Assembly (NCBI GenBank): GCA_900473795.1
Contig: UCMT01000056.1
Coordinates: forward strand, 1 to 38,748
Direction: 5' to 3'
Length of the DNA stretch: 38,748 bases
Source: Hyphomicrobiales bacterium
GTDB lineage: Bacteria > Pseudomonadota > Alphaproteobacteria > Rhizobiales > Rhizobiaceae
The notes below the pieces were generated by a model. That model saw nothing but the letters and a program-made list of their open reading frames with translations, was not told the DNA's origin and did no database searches. The translations under genes and the position numbers were made by a program. Of the stretch, positions 33,934 through 38,748 are shown in pieces (within the stretch, counting starts at the first letter, position 1; every line of letters starts with the position of its first letter).

Positions 33934-33962
33934 TTGCATTTGGAAAACGGCTGGGCCATATA
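33934..33962 (+). promoter_or_regulatory. Candidate sigma-70 promoter of tRNA-Gly
   Basis: TTGCAT (33934-33939), a 17-bp spacer and CATATA (33957-33962), followed by a GC-rich discriminator and about 60 nt to the tRNA. The GC-rich discriminator is typical of stable-RNA promoters. Confidence 0.4.
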
Positions 33963-34023
33963 GCGCCCGTCGCCGCAACGCAGCGACCTTCGGCCACCGA
34001 CTACCCCAGGCCGTCGACGATGA

Positions 34024-34098
34024 GCGGGTGTAGCTCAGGGGTAGAGCACAACCTTGCCAAGGTTGGGGTCGGGCGTTCGAATCGCCTCACCCGCTCCA
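34024..34098 (+). tRNA. tRNA-Gly(GCC)
   Basis: A complete 75-nt cloverleaf including encoded CCA. Acceptor GCGGGTG (34024-34030) pairs with CACCCGC (34088-34094); D stem GCTC/GAGC; anticodon stem CAACC/GGTTG with loop TTGCCAA, so the anticodon GCC (34056-34058) reads glycine GGC/GGU; TTCGAAT is the T loop. The discriminator is T95. No nearby integrase or attachment-site duplication was seen. Confidence 0.97.
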
Positions 34099-34142
34099 TT
34101 TTTTCTACAATTCATCGGACCAGATAGTCGAGCCGCGACGGT

Positions 34143-34394
34143 TCAACCTTGCGCCGGTGCTTCCAGCAGCAGCGTTTTTTTCGCTATCGCATGGTGCTTT
34201 TGCATCTTGCCGCGCAGATGTCTTGCGATCTCGCGTAGACCGACTTTTCCGCCGCGCCTCAGCCCGGCAAAAAGAAGGTCTGCGGCAATCCAGGGGTGTT
34301 TTCGCACGAGGCGCAGGAGGACGTGCGCGACGGCCGCCGCTGCCGCGCGGTCGCTGATGGATGGACCGAAGCGCTTTCCAAGGAAGCGTTCCAG
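34143..34394 (-). CDS. Possible small unknown protein with a CTG start
   Basis: An open frame of 83 codons with normal-looking codon use and a protein-like sequence (RFGPSISDRAAAAVAHVLL, LRRGGKVGLREIARHLRGK). No ATG, GTG or TTG opens it; the best start is CTG at 34394, 6 nt after a good AAGGAG on the coding strand. It lies directly after the unknown gene ending at 34436, in a different frame. A slip at the run of eight A near the end of that gene could instead fuse the two. I do not recognise it. It fills most of the 337-base gap between the tRNA and the next gene. Confidence 0.35.
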   Translation of the reverse strand: MERFLGKRFGPSISDRAAAAAVAHVLLRLVRKHPWIAADLLFAGLRRGGKVGLREIARHLRGKMQKHHAIAKKTLLLEAPAQG

Positions 34395-34435
34395 CCGTCT
34401 CTCCTTTTCAGGGAATTCCCGGCGCGGCGTCGGCC

Positions 34436-34816
34436 TCAGTGGACGGCGGCGCCCCGGCGAGGGCCCTTGTTTGCGTCCCTCCGCACTTTTGCCTGCTTGC
34501 GCATTTTTTTTGGCAAGGCCGAATCCGCTGCATCCCGCACAACTTCCGTTGCGGCCTGGGCAGCGCCGCGGATGGCGTCACCGGCAAGGCCCATGGCTCT
34601 CGCTCCCTTGCGGGCGCCCTTCTTGGTCGTGTCGGCAATCTCCTCGCGTTCCTCGATGAGGATGGCGGCAGCGGCGCCGGCGCCGGCGGTCAGTGCCTTG
34701 GCAAGCACGTCGCGGCCGATGTGGCTCGCAAGCAGCGACCGGATGACGGACGATTTACGGATGGTCTTCGGCACCTTGTAGCCCGCGACCTTCTTCGGAA
34801 TCCTGTTCTTTGCCAT
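34436..34816 (-). CDS. Unknown basic, alanine-rich small protein
   Basis: A 126-residue protein that I do not assign to a family. It starts MAKNRIPKKVAGYKVPKTIR, followed by an Ala-rich hydrophobic stretch (ALTAGAGAAAAILI, about 41-54), then a strongly helical, charged and repetitive part (KKGARKGARAMGLAGDAIRG) and a basic tail. It has no clear signal peptide; it may be a membrane-associated or nucleic-acid-associated protein. AAGGAG lies upstream of the ATG at 34816. Eight consecutive A on the coding strand (34504-34511) near the end give a possible slippery site into the frame of the 34143-34394 ORF. Confidence 0.65.
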   Translation of the reverse strand: MAKNRIPKKVAGYKVPKTIRKSSVIRSLLASHIGRDVLAKALTAGAGAAAAILIEEREEIADTTKKGARKGARAMGLAGDAIRGAAQAATEVVRDAADSALPKKMRKQAKVRRDANKGPRRGAAVH

Positions 34817-34938
34817 GTCGGGTCTCCTTCCTGGCAGGGAACGCGGAAGACGCGCCGGCTGTTCCGGTATTTCTTTAGCCGGCAGCCGAATTTTGCCGAA
34901 AATTCGCCGCGCGGGCCGTCAGATTGTGCGGTTTGCGC

Positions 34939-35706
34939 TCAGCCGCGCCCCACATAGGGCATCTTCGTCGCCATCACCGTCATCGACAGGACGTTGGCGT
35001 CGAGCGGCAGGCCGGCCATGTAGACGACGGCGTCGGCAACCAGCTTGGCGGGGATGGTCGGTTCGCTGGCGGTCTCGCCATTCGCCTGCAGCACGCCGGC
35101 GCTCATCTTCGCCGTCATGTCGGTGGAGGCATTGCCGATGTCGATCTGGCCGCAGGCGATGTCGAAGGGGCGGCCGTCGAGCGCTGTGGATTTGGTGAGG
35201 CCCGAGATGGCGTGTTTCGTCGCGGTATAGGGCGCCGAGAAGGGGCGCGGCGTCGAGGCGGAGATCGAGCCGTTGTTGATAATGCGGCCGCCCTGCGGCG
35301 TCTGCGCCTTCATCAGCTTCATCGCCTGCTGGGTGCAGAGGAAGGCGCCGGTGAGGTTGGCGGCGACGATGGCATTCCACTGCTCGAAGGTGATGTCTTC
35401 CATCGGCACGGCGGGCAGGCTCATGCCGGCATTGTTGACGAGCAGGTCGAGGCGGCCGAAATCGTGGCGGATCGTCTGGAAAAGGGTGGCGACCGATTGC
35501 GGATCGCCGACATCGGCGGCGAACGCCCTGACCGTGCCCGTGGTATGGGCGGCCATGTCCCGTGCGGTCGCCTGCAGAACGTCGGAGCGGCGGCCGGAAA
35601 TGACGACGGTGAAGCCGTTTTCGACGAGCGCCTCGGCAATGGCGCGGCCGATGCCGGTGCCGCCGCCGGTCACCAGTGCTATTCTGTCGTGTGTCGGTGT
35701 CGTCAT
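34939..35706 (-). CDS. Short-chain dehydrogenase/reductase (canonical)
   Basis: A 255-residue SDR with the cofactor motif TGGGTGIG (13-20), NNAG (91-94), the catalytic serine near 147 (NNGSIS) and the intact Y160-x3-K164 (PYTATKHAI). The R40-R41 after the second beta strand suggests NADP preference. The substrate is unknown. It lies 46 nt downstream of the aldose 1-epimerase gene on the same strand, so the two may be one transcript and act on a sugar, but this is inference. Unlike the SDR at 7417, its catalytic set is complete. Confidence 0.9.
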   Translation of the reverse strand: MTTPTHDRIALVTGGGTGIGRAIAEALVENGFTVVISGRRSDVLQATARDMAAHTTGTVRAFAADVGDPQSVATLFQTIRHDFGRLDLLVNNAGMSLPAVPMEDITFEQWNAIVAANLTGAFLCTQQAMKLMKAQTPQGGRIINNGSISASTPRPFSAPYTATKHAISGLTKSTALDGRPFDIACGQIDIGNASTDMTAKMSAGVLQANGETASEPTIPAKLVADAVVYMAGLPLDANVLSMTVMATKMPYVGRG

Positions 35707-35752
35707 CGGTTCATCCTCCGCGGCTCAGGCCATCGCCTATCTCAGCAGGATG

Positions 35753-36769
35753 TCAGCTCCGGGTAAAGACGTAGTCGGTTTCCTGCCTGAGTGTTTCCCC
35801 CGGCCGCAGCACGGCCTCAGGGAAACCGGCATGGTTGACCGCATCCGGCCAGATCTGCGTTTCGAGGCAGAAGCCGGCGAAGGGGCCGTAGCTGCGGCCT
35901 TCGAGGCCGGGGACCGGGACGTTCATCTTGAAGCCGGTGTAGAATTGCACGCCGGGTTCGGTGGTGCGGACCTCCAGCGAAACGCCGGAATTGATGCTGC
36001 GCACCAGGGCGACGGACTGCTTGGGGCCGCGGGCGTCGGCGAGACAGAAGTTGTGATCGTAGGCGATCCTGTCGCCTTCCATCTGGCGGCGCAGCGGCGT
36101 CATCGAGCGCAGGTCGAAGGCAGTGCCCTCGACGGCGCGGATTTCGCCGGTCGGCACCTGCAGCGCATCCGTCGGCAGGTAGTGATTGGCGGCGATCATC
36201 GCGTCGTGGCCGAGTGCGTCGGCGGCGCCGTCGAGATTGAAATAGCTGTGCTGGCAGACATTGCAGATCGTCGCGCGGTCGGTCGTGCTCTCGTAGACGA
36301 CATTGAGGACGCCGCCGTCGCTGACGGTATAGGTGCAGGTGACGGTGCAATTGCCGGGGTAACCGGCGCGGCCGTCGGGATCGGTGATCTCGAGCACGAC
36401 ACGGTCTTCGGCCTGTTCGACGATCGTCCACAGCCGCTTGGCGATGCCGTCGCTGCCGCCGTGCAGGTGGGTCACGCCCTTTTCGTTCAATTCGAGCTGG
36501 TAGGCCGTGCCGTCGATCGAAAAGCGGCCGCCGCCGATGCGGTTGGCGTTGCGGCCGGGCGTCGCGCCGAAATAGGGGGAGTGATCGAGGTAATCCCGGA
36601 CATTCTCGAAGCCGAGAACCAGCGGTGCGGCGTGGCCGTCGAGCCGCAGGTCCTGGATGACCGATCCCCAGGTGAGGATGTTTGCGGTCAGCCCGCCGCC
36701 GCGGATGGTCAGGCGGTGAACCGGTTCGCCGGACGGCAGATGGCCGAAGAGTTCAGTTTCTGTCTGCAC
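35753..36769 (-). CDS. Aldose 1-epimerase (galactose mutarotase)
   Basis: A 338-residue mutarotase that interconverts the alpha and beta anomers of aldoses. Catalytic positions are visible: H101/H103 (VTHLHGG), the proton donor H174 (QHSYFNL) and the base E303 (FCLETQIWP), with GRNANRI near residue 72-78. I chose the GTG at 36769 because GGAGGATA precedes it; the longer TTG frame to 36799 would place that ribosome site inside the gene. The SDR gene follows after 46 nt. The upstream gap to the GNAT gene is about 107 nt. Confidence 0.9.
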   Translation of the reverse strand: MQTETELFGHLPSGEPVHRLTIRGGGLTANILTWGSVIQDLRLDGHAAPLVLGFENVRDYLDHSPYFGATPGRNANRIGGGRFSIDGTAYQLELNEKGVTHLHGGSDGIAKRLWTIVEQAEDRVVLEITDPDGRAGYPGNCTVTCTYTVSDGGVLNVVYESTTDRATICNVCQHSYFNLDGAADALGHDAMIAANHYLPTDALQVPTGEIRAVEGTAFDLRSMTPLRRQMEGDRIAYDHNFCLADARGPKQSVALVRSINSGVSLEVRTTEPGVQFYTGFKMNVPVPGLEGRSYGPFAGFCLETQIWPDAVNHAGFPEAVLRPGETLRQETDYVFTRS

Positions 36770-36876
36770 GGCTTTATCCTCCACTTTTCCCGGCGGCAAA
36801 CTGCGTCATTTCGCGCAGGGCGGCAACCGAAAAGTCATACAATTCACGACGGATTGCCAGCGCCGGCCGATCCGGT

Positions 36877-37329
36877 TCACAGCATCTTCTGATAGACGAT
36901 GAAAGGCGACTTCGCTGCGATCCGGTCGTAGAGCTGGCGGGCCGTGGCGTTGAATTCCTGCGTCATCCAGTAGACCTTCGGTGTCCCTGCCGCCTGCGCC
37001 CTCGCATAGACCGCCTCGATCAGCGCGCGGCCGATCCCCTGTCCGCGCACGTCCGGGTCGGCATAGAGGTCCTGCAGGTAGCAGACCGGATTTTCAAACC
37101 AGCAGGAGCGGTGGAAGAGAAAATGCGTCAGCCCGACCGGCTTGCCGTCAAGCACCGCCAGCAGGCCGGCGAACTCATGGGCGTCGCCGCTCGTGAGGCG
37201 CGAGAAGGTCAGCGCATAGATGTCGTCCGGCAGGGTGGTTTCGTAGAAGGCGAGATAGGCCTTCCACAAACGGTGCCATTCGGCTTCGTCGGCGCGCTCG
37301 AGCGGCCGGATGACCAGATCGGCCGTCAT
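36877..37329 (-). CDS. GNAT acetyltransferase coupled to metA
   Basis: A 150-residue GNAT with the acetyl-CoA loop [13 protein letters not shown], the LQDLYADPD strand before it and a typical [18 protein letters not shown]-terminal part. The acceptor is unknown. Its ATG overlaps the metA stop by 4 nt (ATGA), so it is translated together with metA and falls under the SAM-II riboswitch. That makes a link to methionine or another sulfur metabolite plausible, for example acetylating an intermediate or analogue, but nothing in the sequence fixes the substrate. Confidence 0.88.
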   Translation of the reverse strand: MTADLVIRPLERADEAEWHRLWKAYLAFYETTLPDDIYALTFSRLTSGDAHEFAGLLAVLDGKPVGLTHFLFHRSCWFENPVCYLQDLYADPDVRGQGIGRALIEAVYARAQAAGTPKVYWMTQEFNATARQLYDRIAAKSPFIVYQKML

Positions 37330-38252
37330 GTCCTGCCCTTCCCGATATCGGCGAGATCATAGGGCGTCGTCTGGTAGATGTCGTTGATCCAGTTGCCGAA
37401 CAACAGATGCGCGTGGCTGCGCCAGCGGTTCTGCGGCGGCAGTTCCGGGTCGTTGTGCGGGAAATGGTTGTGCGGCATCTTGATCGGCACGCCGGCATCG
37501 ACGTCGCGGAAATATTCGTCCGACAGCGAGGTCGAATCATATTCGACATGGTTGAAGACGTAGAGGCGGTTGCCGGCCTTCTCATGCACGAAGCAGACGC
37601 CCATCTCGTCGGATTCCATCAGGATCTCCAGCTCCGGCACCTTCTCGATGTCGGCGCGGCGGACTTCGGTCCAGCGCGACACGGGGATCTGGAAATCGTC
37701 GGAGAAGCCGTTCAGATAGACCGACGACGGGTTGAGATTGTGGTGGCGGTAGACGCCGAAGGCCTTTTCCTTCAGTGTGTGTTTCGGCACGCCGTGGAAA
37801 TGGTAGATCGCCGCCATGGCGCCCCAGCAGATGTTGAGCGTCGAATGGACATGGGTGTGCGTCCAGTCGAAGATCTCTCGCATCTCGCCCCAGTAGGTGA
37901 CGTCCTCGTAGTCCAGCGTCTCGACCGGCGCGCCGGTGATGATCAGGCCGTCGAACCTGCGGTCCTTCACCTCGTCCCAGGTGTCGTAGAAGGCGAGCAG
38001 ATGGTCTTCCGGCGTGTTCTTGGCCTTGTGGCCGCCGAGCCGGATCAGCGAAAACTCGACCTGCAGCGGGGTGGCGCCGACAAGGCGCGCCATCTGCACC
38101 TCGGTCTTGATCTTGTTCGGCATGAGGTTCAAGAGCCCGATCTGCAGCGGGCGGATGTCCTGACGGATCGCCGCGGTTTCGGTCATCACCCGCACGCCCT
38201 CTTTGACGAGGGTTTCGAAGGCGGGCAGCGTATCGGGAATCTTGATGGGCAT
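37326..38252 (-). CDS. metA: Homoserine O-acyltransferase MetA (predicted acetyltransferase)
   Basis: A 308-residue MetA enzyme that activates homoserine in methionine synthesis. Starting at the ATG at 38252 ([10 protein letters not shown]), the catalytic residues are C142 (LNICWGA), H235 and E237 (FNHVEYD). Residue 111, which decides the acyl donor in characterised MetA proteins (Gly for succinyl-CoA in E. coli, Glu for acetyl-CoA in Bacillus), is Glu here (GAPVE), so it is probably an O-acetyltransferase despite usual annotation as succinyltransferase. Upstream codons to 38336 run through the terminator and are not coding. Regulated by a SAM-II riboswitch; its stop overlaps the GNAT gene. 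Confidence 0.96.
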   Translation of the reverse strand: MPIKIPDTLPAFETLVKEGVRVMTETAAIRQDIRPLQIGLLNLMPNKIKTEVQMARLVGATPLQVEFSLIRLGGHKAKNTPEDHLLAFYDTWDEVKDRRFDGLIITGAPVETLDYEDVTYWGEMREIFDWTHTHVHSTLNICWGAMAAIYHFHGVPKHTLKEKAFGVYRHHNLNPSSVYLNGFSDDFQIPVSRWTEVRRADIEKVPELEILMESDEMGVCFVHEKAGNRLYVFNHVEYDSTSLSDEYFRDVDAGVPIKMPHNHFPHNDPELPPQNRWRSHAHLLFGNWINDIYQTTPYDLADIGKGRT

Positions 38253-38282
38253 GGGCAACACTCGGGTCAGGACAAGCGGAAC

Positions 38283-38314
38283 AAAAAAACCGGCAACGAC
38301 AAGATCGCTACCGG
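38283..38314 (-). terminator. Riboswitch expression-platform terminator before metA
   Basis: On the minus strand a 10-pair stem (two G-U pairs) formed by 38314-38305 and 38299-38290, a 5-nt loop and seven T (38289-38283). It starts about 25 nt after the SAM-II aptamer and ends 31 nt before the metA start. It can switch metA off by transcription termination. Confidence 0.85.
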
Positions 38315-38338
38315 CCCGCTTTGCTTGCGCATGCACGG

Positions 38339-38394
38339 CCCTTTAGCGACTTGTTTAACGTGGCTGCAAGCCGGCCGGCCAAATCACCACGAAA
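38339..38394 (-). promoter_or_regulatory. SAM-II riboswitch aptamer upstream of metA
   Basis: The minus strand matches the SAM-II consensus: CGTGG, GTGATTT, then CTTGCAGCCACG closing the P1 helix, TTAAA and finally GCTAAA for the pseudoknot. It binds S-adenosylmethionine and reports sulfur amino-acid sufficiency. It begins within a few nucleotides of the predicted transcription start and is followed by an intrinsic terminator, then metA. This metA association is the classic alphaproteobacterial context. Confidence 0.95.
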
Positions 38395-38398
38395 CATG

Positions 38399-38427
38399 TA
38401 GATAGCGCCTGTCCGCGCGCGAATCAA
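38399..38427 (-). promoter_or_regulatory. Sigma-70 promoter of metA
   Basis: On the minus strand, TTGATT (38427-38422), a 17-bp spacer and TATCTA (38404-38399). The predicted start is near 38392, at the first bases of the aptamer. Confidence 0.75.
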
Positions 38428-38514
38428 TATGCGGCCAGCCAGCCGTAGTGATCGCCGCGTGCGCTCTTTCTCCTCTTTCATGATGCTAGCGGCGGCTCTC
38501 GCGCTTAATACATG

Positions 38515-38660
38515 CACCGTCATCCTCGCCCCTGTGGCGGGGATCCAGCCACCGCGCGTCGGCGCGGTGAGAGACGCGATCCCTCGCTTGGCAAGCCAGT
38601 CCTTTGGCGCGAAGGACTTCGCGCCGCTGGATCCCCGCCACAAGGGCGAGGACGACGGTG
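38515..38660. repeat. 146-bp imperfect palindrome
   Basis: Arms of 35 bp (38515-38549 and 38626-38660) are complementary at 33 of 35 positions and contain CCTCGCCC, TGTGGCGGGGATCCAGC. Between them lie two smaller perfect palindromes, CACCGCGC/GCGCGGTG and GGCGCGAAG/CTTCGCGCC. The rest of 38421-38748 shows no gene. It is probably a dispersed non-coding element of a different type from the other repeats. Confidence 0.85.
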
Positions 38661-38748
38661 TGCGGGGCGATCCCGCAAGCTATCGCATCCACGCGCGAAA
38701 AATTCGCCGTGGTTTTCAAAGAGAGCAGTTCGGCCGGGGCACATCGGG

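Noticed and set aside
34024..34098. tRNA-Gly as an integration site for a genomic island
   Set aside because: No integrase gene and no repeated 3' tRNA segment were seen in the window.

Overview
The window is ordinary-looking chromosomal DNA of an alphaproteobacterium. It most likely belongs to the Rhizobiaceae (Rhizobium/Agrobacterium/Ensifer group). The evidence is the high-GC codon use, the house-keeping gene content, RIME-like intergenic palindromes, a SAM-II riboswitch in front of metA, a palindromic CtrA-type box in front of ftsK and a TGA-N9-TCA (RirA/IRO-type) box in front of a siderophore receptor. The species cannot be named from the sequence alone.

Layout. 1-2.3 kb: a GFA-fold protein, a Tat-exported metallo-beta-lactamase-fold hydrolase and a small membrane protein. 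2.6-6.3 kb: translation/secretion block ffh - chorismate mutase - rpsP - rimM - trmD. 6.4-9.7 kb: an accessory block (LysR regulator divergent from an SDR-RidA gene pair, then a TauE/SafE permease) that separates trmD from rplS. 10-13.9 kb: rplS, a methyltransferase preceded by a 15-bp tandem repeat, an NTF2/SnoaL-like exported protein, and an amino-acid ABC binding protein plus permease with no ATPase beside them. 14.2-16.3 kb: leuC and a SixA-like phosphatase. 16.3-18.8 kb: an L,D-transpeptidase-fold gene coupled to an unknown gene, divergent from a CenR-like response regulator and a cyclic-nucleotide-binding protein. 18.9-22.1 kb: TonB-dependent siderophore receptor and exonuclease III. 22.4-26.6 kb: GNAT, LolA-like carrier and ftsK. 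26.9-28.7 kb: glnK-amtB nitrogen operon under a sigma-54 promoter. 28.9-33.8 kb: tesB, a ubiquinone hydroxylase, a Trm112-like protein, a Lon-N-domain protein, a CnoX/YbbN thioredoxin and the ProX deacylase. 34.0 kb: tRNA-Gly(GCC). 34.1-38.3 kb: two unknown small ORFs, an SDR, aldose 1-epimerase, and a metA-GNAT operon controlled by a SAM-II riboswitch.

How things work together. The clearest regulatory circuits are sequence-readable: (i) sigma-70 promoter, SAM-II aptamer, intrinsic terminator, metA and a coupled GNAT; MetA carries Glu111, which predicts acetyl-CoA rather than succinyl-CoA use; (ii) sigma-54 promoter, then glnK-amtB, then a terminator; (iii) an iron-type operator before the siderophore receptor; (iv) a CtrA box before ftsK. 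No prophage, IS element, CRISPR array or defence system was seen. The most unusual items are the LysR/SDR/RidA cassette whose SDR lacks the catalytic tyrosine, the duplicated long palindromic repeats around the GNAT gene, the structured leaders of ffh and rplS, and the unknown gene coupled to the L,D-transpeptidase homologue.
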